Positions 51,967 to 61,921 are shown, counted from the first letter of the stretch. The stretch is 64,000 nucleotides of DNA from DASQZK01 sp963809925 (GCA_963809925.1 CAWELH010000008.1:1-64000); one strand, 5' to 3'. Program-made: numbers and translations. Notes: a model not told the origin generated them from the sequence alone.

Positions 51967-52803
51967 ATGGATAAACAAAAAATCAGTACCCTGGGGAGAC
52001 CGGTTGATCCCAAATACCCAACAAATTTGGCTATCATTATCCTTACCGTTACGGTATTTACCGGTATCCTCATCTATGCAGCAATTGGCGGAGATGATCT
52101 ATGGAACAGTATTCTCAGGGCTGTGAAAATAGGAGCGGTCGTTTTCTTTTCCTGGGCAATTTGCCGCGAGATAGATCCTGATCATGAATATTCAGCTCTT
52201 GTCGCATCGGCATTCGGTCTCGGGGGAAGCTTGTTCTTTTATCCGCTGTCGATTGCCGGTTCGCTGTGGCTTGTCCTGTTGTCAAGACTTATAAACAGGA
52301 CTACAGGCTTGAAAACACTGCCCATGGATGCCGTTATTCTGTCTCTGCTCTCAACATGGCTTTTATTCTCCGGAAGCTGGATATACGGTGCGGTTACAGC
52401 CCTGGCTCTATTTGCCGACAGCCGGCTGAAACCAAGAAATCCGGGACAGGTTTACTTCGCACTTGGAAATGCACTGATCATTTGTGTAATCTGGATTTTA
52501 AAGGGTTTCGATTTACCCTTCACCAATTTCCCCCCCAACTATCCTTTCATATTCATCCTTACCGGTGTCCTTTTCATTCCCCTCCTGTTTTCCTACCGAA
52601 ATGTCACGAGTAAGGGGGACCAGAATAATGAATTGCTGAAACCAGCCAGGGTTATTACCGCTCAAATCCTTGCCTTAATTACTGGGCTTTATATGGGTCT
52701 GCTGGAGGGATATGCCCTGATGCTGCCACTTTATGCTGCAATTGCCGGAGCGAGTGTCTCTTACTATTTCCGTCTGTTTGCAGGAATGAAACCTCGTACA
52801 TAA
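51967..52803 (+). CDS. Hypothetical multi-pass membrane protein
   Basis: 278 residues with about eight hydrophobic helices (first NLAIIILTVTVFTGILIYAAI, about 19-39; then AVKIGAVVFFSWAI, SALVASAFGLGGSLFFYPLS, AGSLWLVLLSRLI and others). I do not recognise a family. A REIDPDHEYSALV loop between helices 2 and 3 is the most charged part. It lies alone on the + strand between the transketolase promoter and the convergent EmrAB-TolC operon, with 9 bases to the TolC stop. Confidence 0.65.
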   Translation: MDKQKISTLGRPVDPKYPTNLAIIILTVTVFTGILIYAAIGGDDLWNSILRAVKIGAVVFFSWAICREIDPDHEYSALVASAFGLGGSLFFYPLSIAGSLWLVLLSRLINRTTGLKTLPMDAVILSLLSTWLLFSGSWIYGAVTALALFADSRLKPRNPGQVYFALGNALIICVIWILKGFDLPFTNFPPNYPFIFILTGVLFIPLLFSYRNVTSKGDQNNELLKPARVITAQILALITGLYMGLLEGYALMLPLYAAIAGASVSYYFRLFAGMKPRT

Positions 52804-52811
52804 AAACCAGG

Positions 52812-54134
52812 TCAGCCCACCATATGATAAAGTTTCTCGCCCACTGCCAGTTTAAGCCTCCACACATTCAGGACATAGTCTATCCGGGCTTTCGTTAGCA
52901 TCATTCTGCTTGTAGCGAGGGAAATTTCAGCATCGAGCAAATCCAGATTTGTGATAGCCCCTGCTTTGTAATTTGTCTGTGCCAGGTTAAATGCCTGACT
53001 GGCTTGTTTTACCTGAAGGTTGATCTGATCAACTTTACGGAACGATGACAAAAGGTTTGATCGTGCACGGATCACGTCCGTGGAAAGCTCACGCCTTACA
53101 TTTTCGCTCCGGAACTGTGAGCTTTCAATTTCAGCCTGTGCAACACGAAGACTGCTTTTTTCGCGATATCCGTCGAAGATGGGTATGAACACACTAAGTC
53201 CGGTAGTGAAGTTTGGCCTGAAAGCATAGAGGTCGGGTACATATCCGTTCTTCCCCCCTCCGGAGGCAAAGGCTGACAGAGTTGGATTATTTATCGCCTT
53301 TGTCATTTCATACCGGATCATTGCCATACGTTCCTGCTCTTCTGAGATTTTCAGTTCCTCCCTGTTTTGCAATGCCATATTGATCATCGAATCGCAATTC
53401 ATTCCATCCTGACTCTCCTTCAGATCACCACTAACTGTGACAACGGGGCTGGAAGGACGGCCAAGGAGAGCGTTCATTACAGCCGACAAGATTTCACGGT
53501 TGGCGATCATATCGAGCTTTTGGTTTTCAATGACAGAGATCTTCACCTTTGTCGACAGGATCTCATACTGCGTAGCTGATCCGGTTTCCTGTTTCATGGT
53601 AATGAAGCCCAGGTGTTCATTCAGATTTTTCAACTCATCGTCACTGATTTGTATGGATTCCTGCACCAAAAGCAACTGGTAATAGGTGTTGATGACTGCC
53701 ATGGATAAGTTCTGCCTGACCAGTTCGAGACTTTCGGTACTCAATGACTTCGACGCCTCTGCCATTTCAATACTTTTAGCGGTGCGTCCGAAATCACTTA
53801 TGAGCTGCCTTACATTGACAGACATGGAATAATTGTCTTCAGGAAATAACGTTATGGTACCATAATCCGGAAAGTCAAAGGAGGGGACTGGTCCAATTCT
53901 GGAATACGATGCACTGGCATCTACACCCGGGAGACGTGCCGATTTAGCAATGTCGATTCTTCCTTCGGCCTCTTCCACTGCCTTCGATGCAGCCAGGATG
54001 GTAGGATGCCCTGATATCACCAGATTTACAGCTTCATCGAGCATTAATGTGTCACCGGCCGACTGTGCGTTTCCGGGGATACAAAGTCCCTGTAGTATAA
54101 GTAGAGATAAAACGCAATAGCAAAACTTTTTCAT
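52812..54134 (-). CDS. TolC-family outer membrane protein
   Basis: 440 residues with a signal peptide (YCVLSLLILQGLCIPGNAQS, 5-24). It has the two repeated outer membrane efflux domains with DEAVNLVISGHPTI near residue 33 and AQTNYKAGAITNLDLLDAEISLA near residue 385. It is the channel for the EmrA/EmrB pump encoded directly upstream (21 bases). It differs clearly from the TolC protein at 36468, as expected for a separate system. Confidence 0.87.
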   Translation of the reverse strand: MKKFCYCVLSLLILQGLCIPGNAQSAGDTLMLDEAVNLVISGHPTILAASKAVEEAEGRIDIAKSARLPGVDASASYSRIGPVPSFDFPDYGTITLFPEDNYSMSVNVRQLISDFGRTAKSIEMAEASKSLSTESLELVRQNLSMAVINTYYQLLLVQESIQISDDELKNLNEHLGFITMKQETGSATQYEILSTKVKISVIENQKLDMIANREILSAVMNALLGRPSSPVVTVSGDLKESQDGMNCDSMINMALQNREELKISEEQERMAMIRYEMTKAINNPTLSAFASGGGKNGYVPDLYAFRPNFTTGLSVFIPIFDGYREKSSLRVAQAEIESSQFRSENVRRELSTDVIRARSNLLSSFRKVDQINLQVKQASQAFNLAQTNYKAGAITNLDLLDAEISLATSRMMLTKARIDYVLNVWRLKLAVGEKLYHMVG

Positions 54135-54155
54135 ATCTGGATTTAACTTTCTTGA

Positions 54156-55796
54156 TTATCCGTTCATTTTCGCCTTTTTCAGGGCAATCTTTTCCTTTTT
54201 CTTTTTGGTACGAAGCAGTACTACAGGGATGCCTCCAACCAGTGTAATGATGGCAGACAACAGAAAATTATCATCCACTCCCTGGATAAAGGCTTGTTTA
54301 CTTAGATGCGACATCAACACATAACTTCCCTGCTTCAATGCATCGGGAGCATTACTCCCGGCCGTGTGCATAATATAGCCGGTAAGTTGATGAGAAACCT
54401 GCTGAAAGACCGGCGAATGCGACCTGAGGGCCTGTCCGTACTGTTGTGTATGAAAGCTCACCCTTGCTGTCAGGATGGTCGCAAAAACAGCTACACCAAG
54501 GCTGCCTCCGATCTGCCTGATCACATTTATCAACCCTGACGCCTGTGCCATTTTTTCCCTGGGAATATCGAGAAGTGCCACGGCACTTAGCGGTGTGAAC
54601 ATAAGTCCCATCCCCAGACCACGCAAATACAATGAAAGCATGATATACCAGTGTTCTGTCTGATACGACAGGAAGGCATTGATATAGAAACTGGAGGTGA
54701 GAGCAAGAATGCCAATGATCACCGGAATTTTCGGGTTGACCTTATCCGCGATCCTTCCGGCTACGGGGGACATTGCTCCCTGAATGATCCCCACCGGAAG
54801 AAAAACAGCGCCGGACTGTATTGCCGTATACCCCAGAGAATTCTGAAGATAAAGGGGTAGCAGGAATGTACTGCCGAACATCCCGATACCAAACATCAGC
54901 ATGATTAGGTTGCTAATGGCAAAATTATGGTCCATCAACAACCTCAGATCAATGAGTGGATTTTTCACTGCCAGTTCATTGGTTATAAACACCGTAAAAC
55001 TGATCACTGCAATACCAAAAAATAGCAATATCCTTGGTGACGACCATCCTTCAGCATTGGCGGCAGCATTCCCTTCAGTAAGTCCATAAATAAAAAATGG
55101 CAGAAATAAACTTACAGAAATAAAGCCGATGAGATCAAAGCCTCGGATGTTCGGATTTTTATACTCACGCTGGATGATCAGTGTAGCCATCATACCGATA
55201 ATTCCGACGGGAACATTCACATCAAATATCAGGTGCCAGTTAAAATTATCTATGAGGTACCCACCGATCAGCGGGCCGAAGGATACCGACGCTGCAGCCG
55301 ATATTGCCCAGAATCCCAGGGCGATCCCACGTTTATCGGGCGGAAATTCCCTCGTTATTATGGCCATTCCTACAGGCATCAGACAACCGGCGCCTAAACC
55401 CTGGATGACCCTTGATAGGATCAGAATGTTCTCATCCGGGGAGATGCCACACAAAAATGATCCTGCTGTGAAAGCAAACAGACCCCAGAAATATACCCTC
55501 TTATAACCAAACTTGTCGGCAAGCCAGCCCGAGGTAGGTAGCATCAGGGCCAGGGCCAGGAGATAGGCAGTAAGTACCCACTCTATCTTATCAATGCCAA
55601 CGCCAAATGAGGACATGATCTTTGGTAAGCCAACATTCACGATGGTTGCATCGAGAACCGCCATAAAGGTACCTATCATCACATTCCCGAGCAGTATCCA
55701 CTTGTATTTCGGGTCTTCCGGATGAAAGTAGTCAAACCTGCTGATCACCGCCCGCCTTAACCTGTGTGCAGGATTCAATCGCCGCCGGTCCATCAT
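54156..55796 (-). CDS. emrB: DHA2-family MFS drug transporter (EmrB/QacA)
   Basis: 546 residues, 14 predicted helices, as usual for DHA2. Motifs are FMAVLDATIVNVGLPKI in helix 1 (Asp and Asn typical of the family), GWLADKFGYKRVYFWG in the first cytoplasmic loop, and RVIQGLGAGCLMPVGMAII in helix 4. It exports hydrophobic drugs or uncouplers with protons. It overlaps emrA by four bases and is followed by the TolC gene, so the set forms a complete trans-envelope pump. Confidence 0.9.
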   Translation of the reverse strand: MMDRRRLNPAHRLRRAVISRFDYFHPEDPKYKWILLGNVMIGTFMAVLDATIVNVGLPKIMSSFGVGIDKIEWVLTAYLLALALMLPTSGWLADKFGYKRVYFWGLFAFTAGSFLCGISPDENILILSRVIQGLGAGCLMPVGMAIITREFPPDKRGIALGFWAISAAASVSFGPLIGGYLIDNFNWHLIFDVNVPVGIIGMMATLIIQREYKNPNIRGFDLIGFISVSLFLPFFIYGLTEGNAAANAEGWSSPRILLFFGIAVISFTVFITNELAVKNPLIDLRLLMDHNFAISNLIMLMFGIGMFGSTFLLPLYLQNSLGYTAIQSGAVFLPVGIIQGAMSPVAGRIADKVNPKIPVIIGILALTSSFYINAFLSYQTEHWYIMLSLYLRGLGMGLMFTPLSAVALLDIPREKMAQASGLINVIRQIGGSLGVAVFATILTARVSFHTQQYGQALRSHSPVFQQVSHQLTGYIMHTAGSNAPDALKQGSYVLMSHLSKQAFIQGVDDNFLLSAIITLVGGIPVVLLRTKKKKEKIALKKAKMNG

Positions 55797-56812
55797 TTAA
55801 GGATTTTGATCTCCGCCGACATACCGGCAAGAAGGTCTATTGATTTTTGGCCCGTAGCGTTCTCTGATGAGTCAATGGATATCTTCAGAGGAACACGCTG
55901 TGTAACCTTAGTGAAGTTTCCGGAAGCATTGCCTGCCGGAATAAGAGAAAACTGGGAAGCGGTATTTGCCCCTATATAATAAACCGTGCCTGAAAAGTTC
56001 ACGTCAGGATAGGCGTCAACATTGAAATTGACCTGTTGACCCAGATGTACGTTCTTCATCTTTGTTTCCTCGAGGTAAACCATAACCCATAATCCACGAT
56101 CCTGAGAGATCGTCAGTATAGCCTGTCCGGGCTGCGCCACCTCTCCGGGTAGCATCCATCTTTTGGCAACAATGCCGTCGGTTGAGGCTCTGATCCGTGT
56201 TTTTTCAAGCTGACTGTTAAGGAGGTCAATCCGGGCTGCTGCACTTTCAATCGCAGCATCGGCGGAGTTGATCACCGTCGCCGCCACCTTAAGCTGAGAT
56301 CTGGCTGCTTTAAGCCTGGCTTCGGCTGACTCAAGGGATTTGCGAATGTGATCAAACTGCTCGGCGGTTATTACCTGGCCGTTATATTGCTTTTCAGCTC
56401 TGCTGAAATCATCCGTTGCTTTTTCGGATTCTATTTCTACCACCCTTATACTTTCTTTTTCAAAATCAAGCTTTGCCACTGCCTGTGCTCTGCTGGCGCT
56501 GGCCTGTACCATCTGTGTTTCAGCCTGATTCCTGCTGGCTATAAGATCGCTTGAATCGAGATCGAGGAGAAGCTGACCCTGTTTGACGGTGTCTCCTTCA
56601 TCTACATAACTGTTCAGTATCCTGCCCATAATCTGGCTGCTTACGGTCACCTTGTCCGAATCGATGTATGCATCATCGGTGGATATATAGCTTGAATAGT
56701 TCGCATACCACATTCCGCTGAGAATGAGAACGATGGCAATAACAAGGATCATCGGGATGTAAAACTTCCATCCCTTTTTTTTGCCTCCGGTTTCTGTGTT
56801 GTTCTTCTTCAT
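55793..56812 (-). CDS. emrA: EmrA-type membrane fusion protein (HlyD family)
   Basis: 339 residues. The N-terminal anchor is at about 17-33 (IPMILVIAIVLILSGMWYA). It has a lipoyl half YISTDDAYIDSDKVTVSSQIMGRI, a coiled-coil hairpin (about 85-195) and a second lipoyl half with TRIRASTDGIVAKRWMLPGEV near residue 207. The beta-barrel domain ends in a C-terminal GMSAEIKIL. It links EmrB with the outer-membrane channel. It lies 37 bases downstream of the TetR gene, in the same operon. Confidence 0.9.
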   Translation of the reverse strand: MKKNNTETGGKKKGWKFYIPMILVIAIVLILSGMWYANYSSYISTDDAYIDSDKVTVSSQIMGRILNSYVDEGDTVKQGQLLLDLDSSDLIASRNQAETQMVQASASRAQAVAKLDFEKESIRVVEIESEKATDDFSRAEKQYNGQVITAEQFDHIRKSLESAEARLKAARSQLKVAATVINSADAAIESAAARIDLLNSQLEKTRIRASTDGIVAKRWMLPGEVAQPGQAILTISQDRGLWVMVYLEETKMKNVHLGQQVNFNVDAYPDVNFSGTVYYIGANTASQFSLIPAGNASGNFTKVTQRVPLKISIDSSENATGQKSIDLLAGMSAEIKILK

Positions 56813-56849
56813 GTTCTGTAAATCAATCTTTTTTTTATGATCAGGACTA

Positions 56850-57479
56850 TTATTTTTTTTGTACTGAAATACCCTTGATAAATATGTCTAAAAACAAATC
56901 CATTTTATTTTCCATTGTCTTCAGATCCAGCGATCCAAGACCCATAAGTTCAGCTTTTCCCAGAGAGGACCGGCGAATGGCCTGCAGCGCTTCGAGGAAA
57001 ATGATGGCGGCATCTTTTTCATCGAATGATCTGAATGCTCCGGCTTTTTTTCCTTCTTCCAGGATATTTTCTATGTAAATCAACTCCTTATCCCGCAACT
57101 GTGCAATCAAATCCCGCATCACCGGTCGAAGTTCCCGTATTGCGTCATATCTTAACTTACTGATATTTATTAATTTAAGAAAATACTGGTTCCGGATGTC
57201 AATGTACGAACGTAACCTTTCGTCCGGTTGATGAAACCGGTCATAGCTCTCTTCGAGGTAATTGAAAAAATCCTTTTGTTCCTTGCTGATGACAGCAAGG
57301 AACAAACTGATCTTATCAGGAAAATAGTAGTACATTGAAGCCTTGGACATCCCAGCATCTGCAGCAATCTCACTCATGGTGGTCTTTTCAAGCCCGTACA
57401 GTCCAAACCTGTTTTGGGCCATCTGAATGATAAAGTCAATTTTATCCTGATTTTCTCCTTTATGCTTTATCTTTACCAT
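56850..57479 (-). CDS. TetR-family transcriptional regulator
   Basis: 209 residues. The N-terminal helix-turn-helix spans about 15-60 (FIIQMAQNRFGLYGLEKTTMSEIAADAGMSKASMYYYFPDK...), clearly TetR type. The C-terminal ligand domain is helical and variable. It is the first gene of the efflux operon and would repress it. A TTTGAC-N15-GTCAAA inverted repeat at 57503-57529 in the divergent promoter region is a candidate operator. Confidence 0.88.
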   Translation of the reverse strand: MVKIKHKGENQDKIDFIIQMAQNRFGLYGLEKTTMSEIAADAGMSKASMYYYFPDKISLFLAVISKEQKDFFNYLEESYDRFHQPDERLRSYIDIRNQYFLKLINISKLRYDAIRELRPVMRDLIAQLRDKELIYIENILEEGKKAGAFRSFDEKDAAIIFLEALQAIRRSSLGKAELMGLGSLDLKTMENKMDLFLDIFIKGISVQKK

Positions 57480-57502
57480 GATCAGAATGGATCTTTATAC
57501 AC

Positions 57503-57529
57503 TTTGACTATTTTGTCTGAAAGGTCAAA
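57503..57529. promoter_or_regulatory. Candidate TetR operator
   Basis: TTTGAC and GTCAAA in inverted orientation with a 15-base spacer, 24 bases upstream of the tetR start and 76 before the divergent cupin gene. The spacing is wide, so confidence is modest. Confidence 0.35.
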
Positions 57530-57604
57530 TTTATGACAATTAAAATTAATTTCAGTTCAAAATCCTACTTTTTAACATGATTATTAACTTCAATACTACA
57601 TGCC

Positions 57605-57955
57605 ATGAAAATCATATCCATTGACGAGATCAGTAAATCGAGGGTGGAAATGGAGGGCGCTTCAGGAGCCTGGAAACAGGTCCCGTTATCGGCACGGGAC
57701 GGCGCCCCGGTGTATGCTTACAGGGTATTCACGATAGAGCCAGGAGGGTATACTCCATACCACCGGCACGATTATGAACATATGAACTATATCATTGAAG
57801 GCGAAGGTACTCTGGTAGATGAAAACGGAAGGAAGCAAATCCTGAAGGCCGGGGATTTTGCACTGGTCAAGCCAAATGAAAAGCATCAGTACAGGAATAC
57901 ATCTCCCGACAAATCGTTCCGGATGATATGCGGTGTGCCAAAGGAATTTGAATAA
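57605..57955 (+). CDS. Cupin-domain protein
   Basis: 116 residues. It is a single small beta-barrel with cupin motif 1 in GGYTPYHRHDYEHMNYIIEGEGTLV (metal-binding His at about 59, 61 and 65, and a later Glu) and motif 2 in VKPNEKHQYRNTS (about 97-109). No catalytic partner is fused, so the role may be sensing, storage or a simple isomerase or dioxygenase activity. It is divergent from the tetR operon and ends before a strong bidirectional terminator. Confidence 0.8.
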   Translation: MKIISIDEISKSRVEMEGASGAWKQVPLSARDGAPVYAYRVFTIEPGGYTPYHRHDYEHMNYIIEGEGTLVDENGRKQILKAGDFALVKPNEKHQYRNTSPDKSFRMICGVPKEFE

Positions 57956-57997
57956 TTGCAGCTGTGCACTAAGCGAACCTAAGAAAATGTAAGACAT

Positions 57998-58030
57998 AAA
58001 AAAACTGCCGGCAGATTGCCGGCAGTTTTT
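57998..58030. terminator. Bidirectional intrinsic terminator
   Basis: A run of A, then CTGCCGGCA-GAT-TGCCGGCAG with a perfect 9-base stem (58005-58025), then TTTTT. It serves both the + strand cupin gene and the minus-strand FMN-binding gene. Confidence 0.9.
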
Positions 58031-58050
58031 AATACATTTACAAATCCCGC

Positions 58051-58500
58051 TTATTTGGCAGGAGCAGGGATGATCTGGACAGTATGGTCACCCGATTTTG
58101 CAGCAGCAAGAACAGCTTCCATCATAATATTTGCAGATTCCGAGCCGTGAGTAGCACCACTAACACCATCGATCTCAATATAATCAGGAACAATCGAAGT
58201 GCTCATGAGCTGGCTTTCGCATTCCGGCAGCCAGGATGAAGGATGAGGATCCATCGGATACTGTTCAGCGGTAGTGTTTGATTTGAAGTTTCCTACTGAA
58301 TCAACATAATCAAAATTTACAGACACCAGCTGATCAGCTTTGATCTCAGCTTCCAGAAAGGCTTTGTAATTATGTGAGAACTCAGCATCTTCAGCTTTAT
58401 AGGTACCATCCTGATAAACATACGTTTTTTCATCATCTTTCTTGCAGGACGTGAATGCTACAAAAAGACCAGCAATCATTAATAACGCTATTTTTTTCAT
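58051..58500 (-). CDS. FMN-binding domain lipoprotein
   Basis: 149 residues from the ATG at 58500. The lipoprotein signal is LLMIAGLFVAFTSCKK (Cys 19). The FMN_bind domain includes YQDGTYKAEDAEFSHNYKAFLE, like extracytosolic flavin-transfer proteins. It ends in a DGVSGATHGSES motif, where Thr 117 of SGAT would carry covalent FMN. It needs a flavin transferase (ApbE), not seen in the window. It would take part in extracytoplasmic electron transfer. Confidence 0.82.
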   Translation of the reverse strand: MKKIALLMIAGLFVAFTSCKKDDEKTYVYQDGTYKAEDAEFSHNYKAFLEAEIKADQLVSVNFDYVDSVGNFKSNTTAEQYPMDPHPSSWLPECESQLMSTSIVPDYIEIDGVSGATHGSESANIMMEAVLAAAKSGDHTVQIIPAPAK

Positions 58501-59102
58501 ACTAAATACAATTTTTAAAGGTTTAAATTTTGGGTGAAGATATAAAAACAAATAGTCTTACTGTTATAATGATATCAATATAGAATAATACATATTTAGT
58601 CTAAATACTTTTTAGCCGTATATTACCTTTCAACATTTCCGACACATCTTCTGTTTTTTATTGATAACCAGAATTTTAAATAAATCTATCCTTAGTAATC
58701 TTCTCATGAATTTTTTTAAACTCTGCCGGACTTTCTAAATAAGTGTAGTTTTTTCTGACTGAAAAATTCTGCTAAAAATTCGGATAGTTAAACAGAGCTA
58801 TTCAGAATTGAAAGGTTTAATACAGGAAAGATTTTTTCATGGTGCGATGTGAAATAAGCTAACAGGTTCAGGCACATGAATCAGGGGCTTTGTCGGGTCT
58901 TCAGGATCATGGATACATTGAGGAGGTATTCAGACTCTATTTTCCTGCAAAGGTATTGTCGATTTGACCGAACATCCTGTCCTCATTAGCTGTTTCACGA
59001 ACTGAAAATACAGATGTTTTGCCGGGACAGAAAACACATGCCCCGGTATATTCTTTCTGATAGGCATTACTTATTATTCATATTTTAATAAATTCATTTA
59101 TC
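58501..59102. other. Intergenic, possible gene-end remnant
   Basis: No complete gene. On the minus strand around 58665-58770 a frame reads SVRKNYTYLESPAEFKKIHEKI and ends TKDRFI-stop with a stop shortly upstream, perhaps the tail of a lost gene. Nothing else is recognised. Confidence 0.3.
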
Positions 59103-59564
59103 ATGAGAAGTAAATATCAATCAATGCTGACTCTCACTGCAATTGTTTTTATGCTTTCTTCTGCCGGTTTATTCGGACAACAGGTAAAGACGGTAAGCAT
59201 TGAAGGGCTTGACAAAATGCGTTATTCCGTGGAAGAGATCACAGCCAGCCCGGGGCAGAAGGTTAAAGTAACGCTTAAAACAGTGAGTAACCTCCCCAAA
59301 GCACAGATGGCACACAATTTTATCTTGCTTAAAATGGATGCAGACCCGGCGGCATTTATTAATGATGGTCTGGCCTATCCGGACAATGAATATATCGATG
59401 ATTCCTGGTCGGATGAGATCATCGTCAAAACGAAGCTTTTGGGAGCGGGTGAATCTGAGACCATAGAATTTACGGCACCGTCTGCAAAAGGTGAGTATAC
59501 CTATGTCTGCACCTTCCCCGGTCATTTTCAGGCAGGGATGAAAGGAAAATTTATTGTGAAGTAG
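59103..59564 (+). CDS. Azurin-like cupredoxin
   Basis: 153 residues with a signal peptide (MLTLTAIVFMLSSAGLFGQ, about 8-26). The type 1 copper ligands are in azurin order: His 71 in AHNFIL, Cys 136, His 141 and Met 146 in CTFPGHFQAGM. It is a periplasmic single-electron carrier for a respiratory or peroxidase partner. It is monocistronic, with a strong terminator 23 bases after the stop. Confidence 0.9.
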   Translation: MRSKYQSMLTLTAIVFMLSSAGLFGQQVKTVSIEGLDKMRYSVEEITASPGQKVKVTLKTVSNLPKAQMAHNFILLKMDADPAAFINDGLAYPDNEYIDDSWSDEIIVKTKLLGAGESETIEFTAPSAKGEYTYVCTFPGHFQAGMKGKFIVK

Positions 59565-59586
59565 CGCTTTTTAAGGCTAAAATGAA

Positions 59587-59626
59587 AACAGGCCACCTGG
59601 TCTTTAATTAGTACAGGTGGCCTGTT
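59587..59626 (+). terminator. Intrinsic terminator of the cupredoxin gene
   Basis: AACAGGCCACCTG and CAGGTGGCCTGTT form a perfect 13-base stem with a 14-base loop, followed by CTTT. Confidence 0.8.
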
Positions 59627-59814
59627 CTTTGCAAATAAACCTCAGAGAAAAGCAAATTGTAATTCATAAACAATTCTGAGACCTTTCTTGTTCTGTACGA
59701 GCTAATGAATATCGTGAATTGTGTCTCCTCCCTCACTGTGGCATTAATTCCACAAGTGACTATGTAATCCGGACTCAGGAGAGGAAACAGGTCATATAAA
59801 AACCATCAGAGAGA

Positions 59815-60111
59815 TCATGTCTTCTTGTCATCATCAATCAGTATATCGTCGATCTTTTCCTGCACTTTATTCATATTCTGTTCGGCTATCTTCACCCGGT
59901 TTTTATGATCCCATTTCTTGATTTTACTGATGATACGGCGCATAAAGGGAAAAATGGGTGCCAGATATAAAGCACCGATAATAAGCAGGATATAACCCAG
60001 CGGTATAAACGGTATCAGCAGGAAGACACTTCCGAGCAGGAGGATAAATATTCCGATTACCGGTCTGATATATTTCTTGTGGCGTGGTCCTAATCCAAAC
60101 ATACATTTCAA
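59815..60111 (-). CDS. Small membrane protein of the PGPGW/DUF454-like type
   Basis: 98 residues with two hydrophobic helices (VIGIFILLLGSVFLLIPFIP and GYILLIIGALYLAPIFPF) separated by a short Pro-Gly turn. A basic cytoplasmic region then leads to a coiled C-terminus. The pattern matches small inner-membrane proteins of unknown function. It is a stand-alone minus-strand gene. Confidence 0.6.
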   Translation of the reverse strand: MKCMFGLGPRHKKYIRPVIGIFILLLGSVFLLIPFIPLGYILLIIGALYLAPIFPFMRRIISKIKKWDHKNRVKIAEQNMNKVQEKIDDILIDDDKKT

Positions 60112-60346
60112 ACTGAGGATTATCGTGAATGGCAGTATATGCCATCAATGGGTGTCAGAAAAAACAGGGTTGACTGATAGAGGCCGGTAAACCAAAATCC
60201 AAACCAGAAAATGCCAACGTGCGGGCACTCCGCTGAAGGCAGACAATTATCCCGGGCTCTAATCTCTCTATAATTAATAGGGATAAATGTCATTTGATCA
60301 GAATCTCTTCAGTCAACCCTGTTTATCATTCAAAGATGCAATCCGG

Positions 60347-60925
60347 TTATTTTTCCGCTGCAATGCCTATAACTCCGCATGCCACTCTGGGGCCTGCGTT
60401 GCCTGAAGGTTGTGATGTGAGATCATCAACACCAGCATGCACTACAACACCACGCCCGATAATGGAATGTTCACCTGAGAAGGTCATCAAATTGTCCATC
60501 AGATCCAGGCTGGCATTGCCATCGGCTCCGGCAGTGATATTCCCGAGGTCACCAACATGCCTGGTTTCACTGTCATGCCCACTGTGATTTACTCCGTCAG
60601 GGTTAAAATGGCCCCCTGTGGACGTGCCGTCAGGAGCGGTGCAGTCACCTAATTCATGGACGTGGAAACCATGTTTGCCTTCCGTCAGACCGTGAAGATC
60701 GGCAACAACATGAATGCCATTATCGGTTTTTGTAAATGTTACAGTGCCCGATACTTCGTTTCCCGCCGTAGGGTGAAGAACGCATACTGCCTTGGTTATC
60801 TGGGGGCCTTCCATTTCAGTGGAGGGTGCCATTCCCTGAGGCTGAGGTTTTGTATTACAACTGTTTACTGCAAACATCAGTGGTATTAGCAATAAAACAG
60901 AGATGATTGATTTTACTTGTTTCAT
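60347..60925 (-). CDS. sodC: Cu/Zn superoxide dismutase (lipoprotein)
   Basis: 192 residues with a lipoprotein signal (LLLIPLMFAVNSC, Cys 23). Copper ligands are His 88 and His 90 in HGFHVHELGDC, His 106 in GGHFNP and His 163 in VVVHAG. Zinc ligands lie in the NHSGHDSETRHVGDLGNI loop. The disulfide is between Cys 95 and Cys 183. It dismutates superoxide in the envelope. It is followed on the minus strand by the small membrane protein gene, 235 bases away. Confidence 0.94.
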   Translation of the reverse strand: MKQVKSIISVLLLIPLMFAVNSCNTKPQPQGMAPSTEMEGPQITKAVCVLHPTAGNEVSGTVTFTKTDNGIHVVADLHGLTEGKHGFHVHELGDCTAPDGTSTGGHFNPDGVNHSGHDSETRHVGDLGNITAGADGNASLDLMDNLMTFSGEHSIIGRGVVVHAGVDDLTSQPSGNAGPRVACGVIGIAAEK

Positions 60926-60965
60926 TTTTTATTCCTCCGGAATTTTAGTTGTGATTTATACATCG

Positions 60966-61289
60966 TTAAATTTCATCAATTTTTGAGGCCATGATAAAAT
61001 CATTTATCGACAGACCTTTAATACTATGTGTTGTAAACTCAACATCAACCTGACTGTAGTGTAATCCGATGTCGGGATGATGATTCTCAATCTCCGCTAT
61101 CGAGGCAATATCATTGACAAATACAACACCCCGGTTAAAATCCTCAAACATAAATTCCCGCTTAAGTGTATTCCCTCCTACAATATACCATCCCTTGGCA
61201 AGCTGGCCCAGGTAGTCCTTTACTTCTCCCTCAACCAAAGGCAATGTTCCCTTCGGAAGTGATCGGCAGTGCATCTCATTTAATTCCAT
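60966..61289 (-). CDS. phhB: 4a-hydroxytetrahydrobiopterin dehydratase
   Basis: 107 residues, the normal length for the PCD/DCoH family. The active site is ENHHPDI (His 70 and 71) with a further His in FTTHSIKGLSINDF (His 88). WYIVGGNTLKREFMFEDF begins the conserved core. It regenerates the pterin cofactor after aromatic amino acid hydroxylation. It lies 40 bases before sodC on the same strand. Confidence 0.9.
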   Translation of the reverse strand: MELNEMHCRSLPKGTLPLVEGEVKDYLGQLAKGWYIVGGNTLKREFMFEDFNRGVVFVNDIASIAEIENHHPDIGLHYSQVDVEFTTHSIKGLSINDFIMASKIDEI

Positions 61290-61549
61290 ACGAGTCAGTT
61301 TTACTATCCTTTATTTTGCATCCGAAACTGATAAAAGTATGCCACATCATTCCAAGAGTTGAAATAAATGTTTATAAGTAACTGATATTTAATCATTTAT
61401 TAAAAATACCTCTTAATCGCCTCAAACGCTACTGTAGAATTAAGGTCACACTCCAGGCATCCTCCTCACGGTACTCAGGAGAATATTTCCTGATTCATTT
61501 ATTCCTTAAGCAACTTTCGGATCATTTGAATGACAAACCTCATTGAGTA

Positions 61550-61776
61550 TTACCAGTGTACGAACAGCTGAAGTGAGGAAATTGTTAGATGGGGGATTAA
61601 AATGTTTGGTGAAAGAGGTGTATCAAGGGTCCAGGAATCGGTGATCGGTGATTGAGAGTCGGTAGCCTGAATTACCGTCTCAAGGTAACGGTAATTGGAA
61701 AAATCATCCTCCGCGATAAGGATTTTTTTCCTGCTTCAATCGCGCAATGTAGGCGTTCATCCTCAGAACCGGGCAT
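61550..61776 (-). pseudogene. Response-regulator (hybrid kinase) remnant, frameshifted
   Basis: On the minus strand an ATG reads MPGSEDERLH, and after a run of seven A in another frame comes KKILIAEDDFSNYRYLETVI. This is the linker and first strand of a receiver domain as found at the end of hybrid histidine kinases. A base is missing in the A run and the rest of the receiver is gone. The remainder of 61290-61921 shows no gene. Confidence 0.45.
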
Positions 61777-61921
61777 TTTCGTACACAACTCCACAGAGGA
61801 TGCCCGGTGGATTTGAAATTTTATTCTACTGATAATCAATATACTATAAATTTATTTGTCAAACGGAATGAAATTTTCAATAAAGAAAAGAGAATTCATC
61901 TTTTACTAAAACCACATAGTT